Shown here: piece by piece, positions 1 to 13,001 of the stretch
Layout of the letters: each line of letters opens with the position of its first letter
Numbering within the stretch: position 1 is the stretch's first letter
Assembly (NCBI GenBank): GCA_025765615.1
Contig: JAIVFJ010000042.1
Span: forward strand, 62,001 to 126,000
From: Zopfochytrium polystomum
Taxonomy: Eukaryota; Chytridiomycota; Chytridiomycetes; Chytridiales; Chytridiaceae
DNA length: 64,000 bases
Direction: 5' to 3'
The notes under the pieces: model-generated
What the model was told of the DNA's origin: nothing
The model's database searches: none
Seen by the model: only the letters and a program-made list of their open reading frames with translations
Program-made: the position numbers and the translations under genes

Positions 1-1213
1 TTTCTTGTCACGGTCTCGATCGTTGCTGTCGTTTACTTAGTAACAGAGGTCTGTATTGCAGTCAGTCCCCCTTTTCCCTGCCCAGCGCCAAACACTCCGG
101 CGATGCACCTTGGTAACACGAATTTTGATTAGCATGCAGAGGAAATGAAGGAAAAGATGATTCTTCTTCTCGAATATATCGAAGAGAATAAGGCCGCCGG
201 GTCAATCATATATGTATTGACTTTCGGTGTCACAAGCTGCCTCTTAATTCCTAGTTGAGTGTACTTTCCGAACCTATTTCGGATAGAAGTGTTTCTAACT
301 GCAAACGGGACCATTTAGTTTCATTCATGACAATGGCTGCGGGAGTAATATTCCGGCCTGTCATTATTGCTATTGCTCTTGTGCTTGCCGGCACACAGGT
401 CGGAGTCATTATTCCCCGCTCTACCCTGACAAATCTTCCTCTTCACCATAGCTCGGGCTCTTCCTGTCTGTTCTTCTTGGCCGAACTGTATTGAGACCGT
501 GGGTCGAATCTCGCGTGAAAGATGACGTTACGCTTTCTGCAGTGGACCGAGCCATAAGCAAAGAAGGGGCGAAACTTGTCATTCTATTGCGCCTATCGCC
601 AATTGCGCCTTTCGGCATCGCCAACTACATTCTGTCGGCGACCAGCATTTCTTATCCTCTTTTAGCCGGCGCAACGCTTGTGGGCAACCTTCCAGGCGCT
701 GTGGCTGGGTGCGTTGTCGGATCCTTTCTCGGGAGCTTGTCTGGGGCGGGCGAATACAAACTCAGTCCTCGTGCTCAGTGCCTCGGCCTCCTCTTCGCCG
801 GGGCTTTTGCGGTCAATTCCGTCGTATACGTTGGCCTTGTCGCACGGAAGGCTTTGCGTGACGCCATGGCTGAAAGTCCGTTACACGATAGCGGAGACGG
901 AGAGATTTCCGAGGAGGCTGTCACCCTCCTCGGAGGCACGTCATCTGGCAACTCAATTGAGGAGGAGGTTTTGGTTTCTCGGAGACTTTTCGCGGAACCT
1001 TCAGGCGGCGTTGGAACCATCCTGGAGGATGAGGACTTAGAGACAGCAAGAGACCGCCGCGTTCGCAGGAACAGTCTCATGACAGCTATTGGCGGCAGCA
1101 CGGGTGTCGCAGCGGGGTTTTCTGCTGATGAGAAAAAAGCCTTGTTGTTGACAGTGTTGGCGACCGCAGCTGCTGTTGTTACGGCGCTTCCTGTCATTCT
1201 GATTTTTACTTGA
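1..1213 (+). CDS. TVP38/TMEM64-family VTT (SNARE-associated Golgi) membrane protein, 5' end outside window
   Basis: This is a polytopic membrane protein of the DedA/VTT family, whose members act in lipid scrambling and Golgi/ER membrane traffic. The best exon set is an N-terminal hydrophobic stretch (from base 1), about 140-253, 319-398 and 452-1213, with introns 254-318 and 399-451 (TAG acceptors, branch CCTGAC near 427). The second exon gives the LLEYIEENKAAG helix leading into CLLIP. The third gives SFMTMAAGVIF, the re-entrant-loop region. The last gives a PWVESR helix, LLRLSPIAPFGIANY and GNLPGA, the family signature. The C-terminal tail is acidic and Ser-rich and ends in a hydrophobic span (LLLTVLATAAAVVTALPVIL). 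The join between the first segment and the exon at 140 is uncertain: the in-phase donor at 113 would leave only 27 nt. The family call is firm; the exact substrate is not. Confidence 0.8.
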
Positions 1214-1736
1214 ATTCAGTTCTACGCATTTTGCACGACCTCATACTTTTTGCGAACTATGGGGAAGAGAATGAAGAGTTACATGCCATAGCCTTACGCG
1301 GTACAGATTGCCATGCACAGAAACGGTTGATGATACGTGGAGTTTTGGAGGCAGGCCATCCTACCATACATAGCAATTGATGTGTTAATTTCTTTGCTCG
1401 TATGCTAAGGGCAGCACCCGTAAAATCCTGTGAGACCCAAAAGATTATAGTGTCGTTTGAGTCCTGTTTCAGGTCTTTTTGAAGTTTATCCCTTTAAGGG
1501 TTGGTGCTGTGCCAAAATTGGCACAGTGGCCCTCGAAGTTGCGAAATACCCAAAGCCTGTACCAACACCAGTATCCAATGAGATAAGCACCACCGATGTA
1601 AGGAAGCACTGCAAAGTGCTTAAGAAAGCAGCAGAAAGGGATCATTCCTTTTCTGAGCGTGTTTCACATAGCTGGCAGTTTCAAGTGAAGCAGAAGCAGC
1701 ATGACCATGAAATTTACTTTCCATCAATCTTCTTTG
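1214..1736. other. intergenic, no supported gene
   Basis: This is the 3' flank of the VTT gene. A 94-codon open frame starts at 1457 but shows no domain, and its codons look random. I see no RNA gene or repeat that I can name. Confidence 0.4.
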
Positions 1737-2185
1737 TCTAACAGTTTCTATTGCGCCAGGGTTTTCCCAACATATTTTCTTTTGCAGTTACTAATGGCGA
1801 CTGGCTGACTACCTATGGATAGGGTGCCTGACAGGCTGTACCCACACCGACCTAATTTATTATTCATTTTGGGACTTGTGCACACACCCATTGCGGTTGG
1901 GGGACTTAGACTTGTCAATTTTCTCTCGTCTTTGGCCATTTAACTTTCCCTGTTTTTCTTTAATTTGATTTCTGTCCATTGGCACCAATACAGAGTCCCT
2001 TCAAATCTGTCTTGTCCTCCGTATTTGAGTTGCGGAAGGCAGTGCGGTGCACACCAAGGTGAGTACATGGTCTCTTTGGGGGCTCCTTTTAAGGGGCGGA
2101 AGGTGGGAATGCACTTGAATCCACAAGCGACTATGTGATACTGTTGGCTCTGTGTTTGAGTGAGGATTACAGTTATTCCATCAGG
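1737..2185 (+). repeat. truncated copy of the large LTR family A
   Basis: The stretch from ctaacagtttc to the run ending near gagtgaggatta matches, with scattered substitutions, the segment at about 33177-33640 of the 1.44-kb solo LTR. It shares the gccagg..tttcccaacatattttctt block, the taatttattatt block and the ggcaccaatacagagtccc block. It lacks both ends of the LTR, so no target duplication can be read. It is an old fragment. Confidence 0.75.
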
Positions 2186-4732
2186 ATTTTGGGAGAGAAC
2201 TAATTAAGCATCTTGTGGAAAGTTATCCCAGAAGATTGGAAATACTTTGTGCCTTTGGCAGATTTGTATTTGCAAGAAGCCAAAAAGACATGGATGCAGT
2301 GGAACAGATACTGATTATGACCAAGCACAACGCCAACCAACAATTATTAAACGAACGGATTAGAAAAACATCAAAAAGGAAGGGAAAAAAATCCTTATGT
2401 CAATACCCGGCACAGTGTGGCCTGGCCCGATGGTCTTGCTTGAACGACTTGAAGTTGTGATGTGGAGAGGTACATGGTAAATAGAGGGTGCAAGAAGGAG
2501 AGTCACTGTGCTTTCACCTTTGTCTTTTTTTTTGAAAAGGATCAACATCCAGTCGTGCCGATATTCATTTTCTCGCTCACAAAACGTGAGAAGTCCGTTT
2601 TGGTCGTTCCCAACGCGCTCTACATGCGTGCCTCACACAACTGGATCAACCCAAACTTACAACTCGACCTCTACGCGTCGCATCGCGTTTATGGAGGGTT
2701 GAATGACGCGTTCTACGCGAGTTTTACATGCTCAGGAAGTCTCAGAATTTTTCTCCCATCCTTGAAATGGTTTTTGCTTTCAAAGTTTTGCTTTCTAACC
2801 TCTTTAGCATTGTCAACCAAGTCACTCCTTTATGTACCAGGGCCTATAACTTAGTCCCATGTGTCATACTCAAAAGAAGTTCTTCTCGCACAATCTTCAA
2901 TGCATAAACAACACTGCCAACTATCACACGTTGTGGAAAAGATTGCCAACTATCACGTATCGTGGAAATCAATCTTGCATTGTTTCCTTTCATAAATCAG
3001 TGCAAATAAGGTTAGTCGTTGATTCTTACTTCTGTGTGACGGCAATGCACTCACAGTTTTCACCATACTCATTTGCGCATACTTGACAACAAGCTGGACT
3101 CTCTCACTAGCCCATCAACTGTTTGTTTGACTGCCTGGTCAACTGTGTCAATAATTCTGTGCCTTAAATCAGGGGCAGTTGTTCTCATCCTCCACGCTTC
3201 TCAACAAAACGCTCACCATTATCTCTCTTTCTCTTCTTGCGAGAAACTGAACCACAGTAACCCCCCTCACTCCTTGGACCACTTTCCACTCATGGCCTCT
3301 GTGTGTGTTGCTGGGTCTGGGCATTTGACACTGGTCAAATATGTATGCCCAGACCAAGTATGTTTTGGAGATGAGCTGTGTGTAGGGCAGCGTGATATGC
3401 ATACATTTGGGTGGTGGTTCTTGAGGTGGTGGGTCTCTAGTTGGTGTTTCAGCTATTATTTTGTCTTCAGAGGTAGGGTTTGGTGGTGTTAGTAGAGTAG
3501 CAAAGTTATTCATGAGCATAAAGATGAAGAAAAAGGAAATGGAGGAATCATTGGCAGGTGAGCCTTCCGCACGATGTGGCCTGCAACACCCTGTGCGAGA
3601 GAATCCTCTCTTCCTCTCTCCACACCCCACCTTCTGCACTTTACCCTGTGCATAACTTCAGGGGCCAAGGGACCAATCTCCCCTGGTGGTGCTCCGGTCC
3701 TCGCCACAGTATCTCCTGCAGGGTTGGTATGGACTGGGGACTTTGGTTGCTGTCACTCCCAGCTGAGAGAAAGCGTGCAGTTGCAGAGCTGGTTGCCACG
3801 CCCACTCACCTGATTGGCACAATGGGTTTCATTCTGTGTTACTGCAATTGACGCCATCTCCAGTGGGCCGTTCCTACAAGCACTAAAGCTGAGGGACCAC
3901 CACCCCCAACTAACCCTTATCCTACTAGATCACACATACTTCAAGTTGACAATCTCCCTTTCTTCAGACTGTGAATAGTTGTTGTGTGGCTGCCATTGCT
4001 GGTTGTGGGGATAGCTGGGCTCAAAGTCAACTTTGGTCGAAGTCATTGTCATCCAGGTCCGATCGTCTCTACTTCGATTTGAGATTGGCTGAGGGAAGTC
4101 TGTGTCCAAGTGTGCACTCTGATTTGAATTGGTTGAAGGAAGTCAGTGCCCTAGTGTGCACTCTCTTTTGCTGAAAAAGTCGAAGTCCATTGCTGATGAC
4201 CTATACTGTGAAGAAAATCTGGGTAAAAGGGTAAGATTCCTGCAACCTCTTCCGCTGTTCCAGTTCAAGGCATAAAATCAATCCAATCAATGCATCAAGT
4301 GAGGTATATGAAGAAAGCTTCCAAGTGGTGTTTGGTTTTATGCGTCCCTTGGCTTGTTGTGCTGTGAGTTGCAGTACTTCCTGAAGAGCGAAGCACACTA
4401 ATAGATGAAATCCCACCCAGGACTGGAGGGACTTGGTGTGTGTGGGGATGAAGAGAGAGAGAGAGAGCAGTGATGATGGAAAAGGGAGAGGAGTGAGACG
4501 ATGGAGAGAGGAAAGAGGAGTGAGTGGGCAGAGAGGGAAGAGAGAGCAAATGGAGGAAGAGAGATTGGCTTGTTTTGCACTGGATTCTGTCAAAGCAGCA
4601 AGGAGGGGGTTTGGATTCCTTTTTTGATCTCTGTCAGAGGTTGCTGCTTTTATACTCCTGCAGGTTGGAGCCATCAGAAAACAGAGGGAGCAGTGGGCTG
4701 CACAGAGCAGGCCACAGAAATGAGATAAAACA
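2186..4732. other. gene-poor stretch
   Basis: No open frame here looks like a protein gene. A module starting ggtgagccttccgcacga (3556) recurs at 6551 and 10317, and 3836-3870 is the inverted counterpart of a block near 10640-10680, so 3556-3870 is repeat-derived. A GA-rich patch (about 4443-4560) gives only low-complexity frames. Confidence 0.4.
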
Positions 4733-4897
4733 GGCTGAGCACCAACCCCCAGCCTGGGCTAAGTACCCATTCAGGGCTGAGTACCACCCAGGGCTGGGTA
4801 CCAACCAGGAATGAGTACCATCCTGGGCTGAGCACCACCCAGGGCTGAGTACCACCTTGGGCTTAGTACTTTATCTGGGCTGAGTACCACCAGGAAC
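4733..4897. repeat. minisatellite, unit about 17-22 bp
   Basis: Around eight degenerate copies of a unit resembling ggctgagtaccacccag lie head to tail. The spacing varies from about 17 to 22 bp. The open frames seen on both strands here are by-products of the repeat. Confidence 0.8.
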
Positions 4898-5142
4898 CAA
4901 TTTACAGCTTGTTTGAGAAACAGTTGCTTGTAAATTGGTTTGGTTGTTTCCAAATCAGGAAGCTTGTTTGGGAAACAAGCTGCTTTTTTCCTTGTTTTTT
5001 TGAAATCCAATGATTGGTGCAATCTCTGGTGAGCTCAGTTTTTATCTCACTTTTAGAAATGCAGTGATTGGTGCAATCCCTGATTCCTAAATGCCTGTTG
5101 CATTGCTCAGATCGCACAGCACAGCAGGAAAGCTGGAATTCC

Positions 5143-5206
5143 GATGTGGAGAGCGGAATTCCAGATCATGAAGCGGAATTCCGATGCAGAGAGCAGAATT
5201 CCGGAG
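5143..5206. repeat. short tandem repeat around GGAATTCC
   Basis: Four copies of (g/a)cggaattccgat-like units are separated by about 20-24 bp (near 5143, 5157, 5175 and 5197). Each holds the palindrome GGAATTCC or a one-base variant. Function is unknown. Confidence 0.6.
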
Positions 5207-5504
5207 CATGGGGCAGTGGTACACTGCTTCTGCATGCTTGCTGTGCTGTGTTACATGTGCAGAGAGCGTAGTTTGAGCATTTTTGTGCATGTTCTAATTG
5301 CATTGTTCCTACCGGTAGGATGAACAAAGCTAGAACAACAGCCGCCTTTGCCTATCTCTTTTTATTGAGAACAGATTAGCCCTTCTGAGTGCCCCATTCA
5401 AGTATTGAACCTACTGAGCCCTTCAAACACCCCATCCAATGTGATTGGATGGAGTTCTCAAAGGGATCATCAGTAACGGGCGTAGTGTACCCCGTGGGTC
5501 GAAT
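5207..5504. other. unassigned sequence
   Basis: This lies between the short tandem repeat and the start of the recognisable copia-like repeat. I see no gene. A stretch near 5494 (gtgggtcgaatctc) resembles a Pol III B box but has no matching stem. Confidence 0.35.
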
Positions 5505-8061
5505 CTCAACAGTGTTGCAAGGTAGTTGATGCCGTCATGGATTGCCTGGTACAGTCTCTGATTTCCAGTTGCTTTGTCCATCCTACGTGGCTGAAGATTG
5601 AGGGCAGTTACTGCAGTGCGGTTGTTGATAATGTTGGCGTGGCATTGAAGTAACTCCTTGATATAGGCTTTCTAGTGTAAGAAGATTCCGTTATGGTGAT
5701 GTTCCAGCTGCATAAAAAGTATGGTTTTTGATTGCTCCCATTTTGCAGAGTTTGTAACAAGATTAGGCAAGGCAATGGCAGAGGAAGTTTTGCCATAATC
5801 ACCAAAAAAAATATTGTAAACTTAGCTTGCAGTGTGGATGATGCGCCAGTCAATTGACAAAGAAGGATGCAGTGGTCTTCCAGAAGATTGTACTTTCCTG
5901 ACAACTGTTTGATTTGGGTGGCTGTTCGTCTCGTGCACTCAGGGTTGTGGTAATGAACTGTTCCATGCAGATTGGCACATAAAATATGCTGTTGAGGTAT
6001 GTGTTGCTGATATCAACTGTGTCAGTGTCCCAGTTGATTCAGGCAGCTATTTCAGTGAGTAAAAGACTATTTATTTGGAGAAAAGGTGAGTGAGTATTCT
6101 GAATATCAATGCAGTGACACTAAGTGGGGCCTTTAGCCATGAGCCATGCATAGAAGCACTCAATGCTGCTGTCTTCACAAAGTTTGACCTTGTAGACCCA
6201 TTTGTTCCAGATAATGTTGACATTGGTGGGTTGTTCAATAACTTCAAAGGCTGTCTGCTCATATACAAGGGTCTGGGCAAGGTGTGCTTGTCAAACACAG
6301 TTGGCCTGAATGTGTACCCTTTGCAGCGTTGTCAGATGGTGGCAACAGCTGATGTGGTTCTGATGGAATTTTGCCTGAAGGTAAGAAGTTTGTGGTGGAT
6401 TCCTAATTTTAAAGTGTTATGTTTGTTTTGTTGTTGTAGAGAAATAGAATCTACTTGTGATGGTTTTAACTTTAAGAAACTTAAGGGAAATTAGTTCAGA
6501 TTTTCTAAGATACCCTGCACACAAAAGAAAGCACAAGAGAAAACTCTGAACAGGTGAGCCTTCCGCACGAAGCTGGTCTGGGCTCCCCCCAGTACCCTAT
6601 GAGGAGAGGCGACCACTCCCCCATACACAGCTTGCCCTCAACGCTTTCCCCTGCGTCTCGCCTGGGCACATCAGGAGAATAACTGTCTCCTGGTTGGTAC
6701 TCCTTGCGGAATGGGCTCCCTGCTCAGGACTCCACCTCCTCTGACACAGGTCCAGGCCACACTAGCCTACAAGCTGGGACTTCGGTGTTCGTGGGCCTTC
6801 GGTTGATTTCACATTGCCGGTCTGCCACATCGGTCCGGCCTTCCACAGTCATGCCTATAGTGCTCCCAGTAAGGCCCACTGGGTGTGACGTTAATTGCAG
6901 TAGCACGGAATCCAACCCGTCGTGCCGTTACCTCCAACACCAGAGCTGTACACCGTTATCCGATTCACTTTTGCTGTGGATTACCATTTGGTTGATACTT
7001 TTTACCAATTCCAGTTTGACTTCTTCCAATTCTGATTGCTGAAGTTGAATGTTGACTGAATGGAGGAAGCAGTTGTTTTCTGCAGTGACTCTGGTGTGGG
7101 GAATGGTTGATGCTTTGTCTGACTTTGTTGAGACAGCAGAAAACTGAAAGCAATTCCAATTCAACTTGTTCAACTGGCAAAATTCAAGTTCAAAGATGGT
7201 TCAAGGTGACTGGTGACTGAATGGAGCAAAGTGGTGATGTTGGTGTTGTTTCTGAAGCTGATCTGCAGGAATGAATAGTTGAAGGTTTCCTGAATTTGGC
7301 TGAGATTGCTGAGGTTTGAATAGTTTGATGATATGGTAATTGTAACTGTGTGTGAGGTGGTTGATTTTTGTTTTTGTTGGTCAAGAGTGGAAATAAAGAT
7401 AGAGACAAAGTTAGTGGTAGAAAGCATTTGTGAGAGTTAGTATATCCAGATGTTTCCACAGAGTTTGATTGCTTGATGATGATTTGCCTTTAGTCTCCAA
7501 CTGATGTTGTGGAATTTATGCTGGTAGAAGAGTGTTAGTGCAAGCAAAGGGAACAAAGACTTAGCCTGATGTCTTCTACTCTGCCTCGTTAAAGAATCAG
7601 CAGAATGTTTTTGTCAAGTCTAACATCCAAGCCAAAACCACAAAGTTTCTGGTCAGATTACAAAAGTTGAGGGCAATCTCTGAAGCTTCTAGATCCTGGT
7701 TATGCTGCATGAATGAATGAGGCATTCAAAGAACATAGCTGTTCTGGAGTGACTCTATTAAGAGCAGTTTGAAATCTAGAGTCAGTTAGATTTGGTTTGG
7801 CTAAGGAAGAATCTTAGATGAGAATGGAACTTCAGTAATCTTGCAAGGTTGAGCTTGTTTATAGTTTGCTCTGAAAAAGTGTTAGTGTTGAGTGTCCAAT
7901 AAAGATAAACGTTGATACTCCTCGGAATGAGGCAAAAGTTATTTCAAGGAACATTGTGTTTTGTCACAGAAGTTGGTTAGGATAATTCATGAGGGTCAAG
8001 GTGAGGATTCAGGTATGGCTGTGGAATTTCCTGTGATGTGGGACTTGGTGTAGTGTGTTAG
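5505..8061 (-). mobile_element. outer copia-like element, left part (copy 1)
   Basis: This segment is about 90% or more similar by eye to 9090-11850 inside the inner element. The shared blocks are the gttgcaaggtagttgatg block, the ggtgagtattctgaatat block (6085/9903), the ggtgagccttccgcacga block (6551/10317) and the gatgatttgcctttagtctcc block (7478/11245). It is interrupted at 8061/14511 by the inner element, flanked by GTTAG on both sides, and resumes at 14511. It holds no intact protein gene, only an open frame at 6090-6494 that recurs in the second copy. The element reads on the minus strand because the gag-like and RNase H-like parts of its relatives do. Confidence 0.7.
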
Positions 8062-8290
8062 TGAAAGAATTTGCTATGTTGGCTGATTGATGGGTTGGGC
8101 TGCTGTGGTGTACACTACTGAAGGTGGTGGTGGTGGGAGGTTGATCTTGGCTTCTGTCAGTCTTGTGTTTGTCTTTATACAAAACTGTTACAAGGACCAT
8201 CACTTGCAAAATGCTGCAAGTCATCCTTGCAGAGCAGTATCAGGTCAAAGCTCCTGCACACTGCTTACACCAAAAGACCCAAAACTAACA
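8062..8290 (-). repeat. 3' LTR of the inner copia-like element
   Basis: The LTR is 229 bp, TG..CA on the minus strand, directly preceded in element sense by a purine tract and followed by the duplication GTTAG. It appears identical to 14277-14505. Confidence 0.88.
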
Positions 8291-8302
8291 CTCCCCCCTA
8301 AG
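8291..8302 (-). other. polypurine tract (plus-strand primer)
   Basis: On the minus strand the sequence is CTTAGGGGGGAG, immediately before the TGTTAG start of the LTR. That is the normal position and composition of an LTR-element polypurine tract. Confidence 0.8.
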
Positions 8303-8409
8303 CTGTGGGCAGGAGCAAAGGCCAGCACGGAGGAAAACCTTAAGCCATAGTCAACTTAAGGAAACCGTACACCGGAGAAAGAAGAATCACAAACACGTAT
8401 GACTGGCCA

Positions 8410-9085
8410 TCAGATGGCAGAACAGAAAGAACAGACCACACTAACAAAAATGGATGGGGGCACATATTGAACTTCAGAGGTAAAAGAATATGAGTCAAAG
8501 TAGTGAAAAAGAACAAAGAAGAAAACAGCTTCACAGATAAGAAAAGATGAATCAGAGGAAGAGAAGAAACAAAGACCAGTGCGACTCAGATGGTATTCAC
8601 TGAGAGCTGCTGAGAGAGATTTTGTCATATAGTCTGCAGGCTGTTCTCCCCCTGCAATCCACTCAAGCCGTACTACTTTTTGTTCCACGAGTTCTCGAAT
8701 ATAATGATACTTTACCATGATATGCTTTGACCGATTGGTGTAAAGACCATTTGAACTGAGGTTGATCACACTGCTGTTGTCAGTGTAGATGACAAGAGGA
8801 GTGGGAGACGGAAGTTGAAGTGCTGAATAGAGTTGGGACAGTGCCTTAAGTTCTCGTCCCAGTTCAGACACAGCTACATATTCAGCTTCCTGCGGTGACA
8901 GCATGACAGTGAAGAGATGTCCAACTAATAGCTGTTCCTCCAAATAGAACATAGTAGCCAGGCTGTGATTTCCCATTATTACCATTGAGATATTCGAGAA
9001 CCAGAATAAGGATCTTCATGTGTTGCTCGCTAGGATCCTTGCTGAAGGCACCAAGATATGAAACTGCTGGGGCAAGGCCTGGTCG
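8410..9085 (-). pseudogene. Ty1/copia reverse-transcriptase tail and RNase H remnant
   Basis: Reading leftward from 9085, one frame gives APAVSYLGAFSKDPSEQH and ILVLEYLNG, the end of a copia RT. A frame change near 8900 is followed by PQEAEYVAVSELGRELKAL, YTDNSSVINLSSN, RSKHIMVKYHYIRELVE and EWIAGGEQPADYMTKSL. These are the copia RNase H landmarks: E of AEY, D of the TDN motif and the C-terminal AD.MTK box. The Met at 8985 is only an open-frame boundary. Polymerase motifs with the YVDD box are absent, because upstream of 9085 the element switches to non-coding repeat. It is decayed and cannot work alone. Confidence 0.85.
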
Positions 9086-9530
9086 CCTGTGTGTTGCAAG
9101 GTAGTTGATGCTGTCATGTATTGCCTGGTACAGTCTCTGATCTGCAGTTGCTTTGTCGATCCTGCGTGGCTGAAGAGAGACGACTGGGAAGGCCAGTTAC
9201 TGCAGTGTGGTTGTTGATAGTGTTTGCATGGCACTGAATTAACTCCTTGCTACAGACTTTCTTGTGTAAGAAGATTCTGTCATGTTGATGTTCCAGCTGC
9301 ATATTGAGGATGGTTTTCATTGCTCCCATTTCGCAGAGTATGTAAAAAGATTAGGCAAGGCAATGGCAGAAGAAGTTTTTGCCAGAATCACCAAAAACAA
9401 ATATTGTTAACTTAGCTTGCGTTGTGGATGATGAGTTAATCTGACAAAGGAGGATGCAGAAATCCCAGAAGTTTGCACTTTCCTGTCAACTGTTTGATTT
9501 TGGTGGCTGTTCAACTCCAGCAGTCAGTGC

Positions 9531-9752
9531 TGTCAGGAACAGGGCAGGACAGGACAAGGCAGAGAAGGAACTTTTGAGAGTCTTCCTTGTCAAGACTCAA
9601 AGGAAGTTCCAGAAAGAGCAATTAGTAATACAATGATACCAATGATAACACGACAAGTCAGGAAAGCAAAGAAGGTTCCAGAAGGTTCCACAAGGTTCCA
9701 TGAAGGAATGTTCTAGAAGGTTCCGGAGGTTTCCAGAGGGTGATTCATAACA
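9531..9752 (-). repeat. solo LTR of the Ty3 chromovirus family, internally deleted
   Basis: The sequence from tgtcaggaacag to gattcataaca matches the reverse complement of the chromovirus LTR, but lacks about 75 bp including the segment around the self-primer. It is flanked by the exact 5-bp duplication AGTGC (9526-9530 and 9753-9757). It sits inside the non-coding part of the inner copia-like element. Confidence 0.88.
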
Positions 9753-12700
9753 AGTGCGGCGGTAATGAACTGCTCGATGCAGATTTGGCATATAAAATAT
9801 GCTGTTGAGGTATGTGTTGCTGATATCCTCTGTGCCAGTGTCCCAGTTGATTCAGGCAGCCATTTCAGGGAGTTAACAAAGACTATTGATTAGGACAAGA
9901 GGTGGGTGAGTATTCTGAATATAAATGCAATGACACTAAGTGGGGCCCTTAGCCATGAGCTGTGCATAGAAGCACTCAATGCTGCTGTCTTCACAAAGTT
10001 TGACCTTGTAGACCCATTTGTTCCAGGTTTTGTTGACATTCGTGGGTTGTTCAATAACTTCAAAAGCTGTCTGCACATATACATGGGTCTGGGCAAGGTG
10101 TGCTTGTCAAACACAGTTGGCCTGAATGTGTACCCTTTGCAGCGTTGTCAGATTGTGGCAACAGCTGATGTGGTTCTGATGGAATTTCGCCTGAAGGTAA
10201 GAAGTTTGTGGTGGATTCTTGTGATGGTTTTAACTTTAAGAAACTTTAGGGAAATTAGTTCAGATTTTCTAAGACACCCTGCACACAAAAGAAAGCACAA
10301 GAGAAAACTCTGAACAGGTGAGCCTTCCGCACGAAGCTGGTCTGGGCTCCCCCCAGTACCCTATGAGGAGAGGCGACCACTCCCCCATACACAGCTTGCC
10401 CTCAACGCTTTCCCCTGCGTCTCGCCTGGGCACATCAGGAGAATAACTGTCTCCTGGTTGGTACTCCTTGCGGAATGGGCTCCCTGCTCAGGACTCCACC
10501 TCCTCTGACACAGGTCTGGGCCACACTAGCCTACAAGCTGGGACTTCGGTGTTCGTGGGCCTTCGGTTGATTTTACATTGCCGGTCTGCCACATCAGTCC
10601 GGCCTTCCACAGTCATGCCTATAGTGCTCCCAGTAAGGCCCACTGGAGGTGATGTTAATTGCAGTAGCACGGAATCCAACCCGTCGTGCCGTCACCTCCA
10701 ACACCAGAGCTGTACACCGTTATCCGATTCACTTTCACTGTGGATTACCATGTGGTTGATACTTTTTACCAATTCCAGTTTAACTTCTTCCAATTCTGAT
10801 TGCTGAAGCTGAATGCTGACTGAATGGAGGAAGTTGTTGTTTTCTGGAGTGACTCTGCTGTGGGGAATGGTTGATGCTTTGTCTGACTTTGTTGAGACTG
10901 CAGAAAACTGAAAGCAACTCCAATTCAACTTGTTCAACTGGCAAAATTCAAGTTCAAAGATGGTTCAAGGTGACTGGTGACTGAATGGAGCAAAGTGGTG
11001 ATGTTGGTGTTGTTTCTGAAGCTGATCTGCAGGAATGAATAGTTGAAGGTTTCCTGAATTTGGCTGAGATTGCTGAGGTTTGAATATTTTGATGATATGG
11101 TAATTGTAACTGTGTGTGAGGTGGTTGATTATTGTTTTTGTTGGTCTAGAGTGGAGAATAAAGATAGAGACAAAGTTAGTGGTAGAAAGCATTAGTGAGA
11201 GTTAGTATATCCAGATGTTTCCACAGAGTTTGATTGCTTGCTGATGATTTGCCTTTAGTCTCCAAGTGATGTTGTGGAATTTATGCTGGTAGAAGGGTGT
11301 TAGTGCAAGCAAAGGGAACAAAGACTTAGCCTGATGTCTTCTACTCTGCCTCGTTAAAGAATCAGCAGAATGTTTTTGTCAAGTCTAACATCTAAGCCAA
11401 AACCACAAAGTTTCTGGTCAGATTACAAAAGTTGAGGGCAATCTCTGAAGCTTCCAGATCCTGGTTATGCTGCATGAATGCATGCTGGATGAATGCATGA
11501 GGCATTCAAAGAACATAGCTGTTCTGGAGTGACTCTATTAAGAGCAGTTTGAAATCTAGAGTCAGTTAGATTTGGTTCGGCTAAGGAAGAATCTCAGATG
11601 AGAATGGAACTTCAGCAATCTTGCAAGGTTGAGCCTGTTTATAGTTTGCTCTGAAAAAGTGTTAGTGTTGAGTGTCCAATAAAGATAAATGTTGATACTC
11701 CTCGGAATGAGGCAAAAGTTATTTCAAGGAACATTGTGTTTTGTCACAGAAGTTGGTTAGGATAATTCATCAGAGTGATGCAATTGAGGTGAGGACTCAG
11801 GTATGGCTGTCAAATTTCCTGTGATGTGGGACCTGGAGTAGTGTGTAAGTATGTCTGTGTATAAAAGCTGAAGCAGTCAATATGTGTGAGTTGAGGTCCC
11901 TAGCCAGGGTGAAGTAAGCCCAGCAATAATAGTGTATTCCATAGTTTGACTCCTGAGTCCAGTTTCATTTGGCTAAAATAGATAGAGTGTTTTCCTAGGC
12001 AGCAGCCTGGCACCAAGAAGACCAGCCAAGTTGGTGCCAATCCATGCTGAGACCACTTTGCAACTCTGCGCTGATGATCATCGTTCACTTATTCCAAGCA
12101 TTCTCCATCTAATTGGCAATACAGTGCCAGTGATCATCTTTCACTTCTCCCTAGAATCCTCCCCCCTAAGTGGAAGATGATGTTTGATGTTGTACTGGGC
12201 GCTGGCTTGTGCTGATGACAAATACTCTGAGTATTAAGTGGAACAGAAACCCAGTGTCAACAGTTTTTCTCCTCCTCTGCTCAAGCAGATAATATATATG
12301 AGAGGTTTTGACCCTGTGCCGGTCACGCTTGCCTAGCAACCACTCAGAATAGACTGTTTACAAAATGGTTAGAGGATTGTTAAACTACTCAACCAGTCCT
12401 TGTTCTATCAATGAATGGACTGCAAATTGTCTTTGGCTGAAGTGCTGAAGTTATGTGAGAAAAGATAAAGAGAGGCTTAGCTTGATGTAACAGAGTCCAA
12501 AGTTATGAGGAAATTGCACAAGGTTGCCATGGTTGTGAGAGTTGGCACTTGCACAACTATTGGTCATCCCAATCACTAATATGTTTGATGGTGAGAGTTT
12601 CAGTGTGGTTGAAAACACTCTGATCTCAAAAGTTGGCCATGTCAATGATAATTGTATCAGGGAATCCAGAAATTGAACTGCCAACTCCATGGGTTGATAG

Positions 12701-13001
12701 ACGAGGAAAACACCATATCATTAATTCCTAATTTGTTATGCCCTGTTGAAAATGAGTAAGTATTATTAAGAGGGCACAGGGACAGTTGTTAGAGGTGCAG
12801 GTCTCCGAAAACTAAAATGCCTGTGTTGATGTTCATGGAATGATGAATCATTACTGACAGGAGACTGCATGGCTGAATGCTGAGAGGATAAAGGCAGTTA
12901 CTTTGATGCATATCAAAAGCGAAGAGCAAAACACTTAGCAGATTGATTATTAGTTGATGGAGCTGGTTGGTTTTTGAGGACCTCTGCTGTTTGTTGTTCA
13001 A

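Noticed and set aside
113..139. A 27-nt intron in the VTT gene
   Set aside because: It keeps the phase, but all other introns I could verify are 39-72 nt. The true first splice may lie elsewhere, so I left the join open.
4420..4630. Overlapping open frames on both strands
   Set aside because: They are produced by GA-rich low-complexity DNA; no domain or conserved composition.
5490..5510. tRNA-like B box (gtgggtcgaatctc)
   Set aside because: There is no T-stem pairing and no A box or cloverleaf around it. A similar string near 495 is coding.
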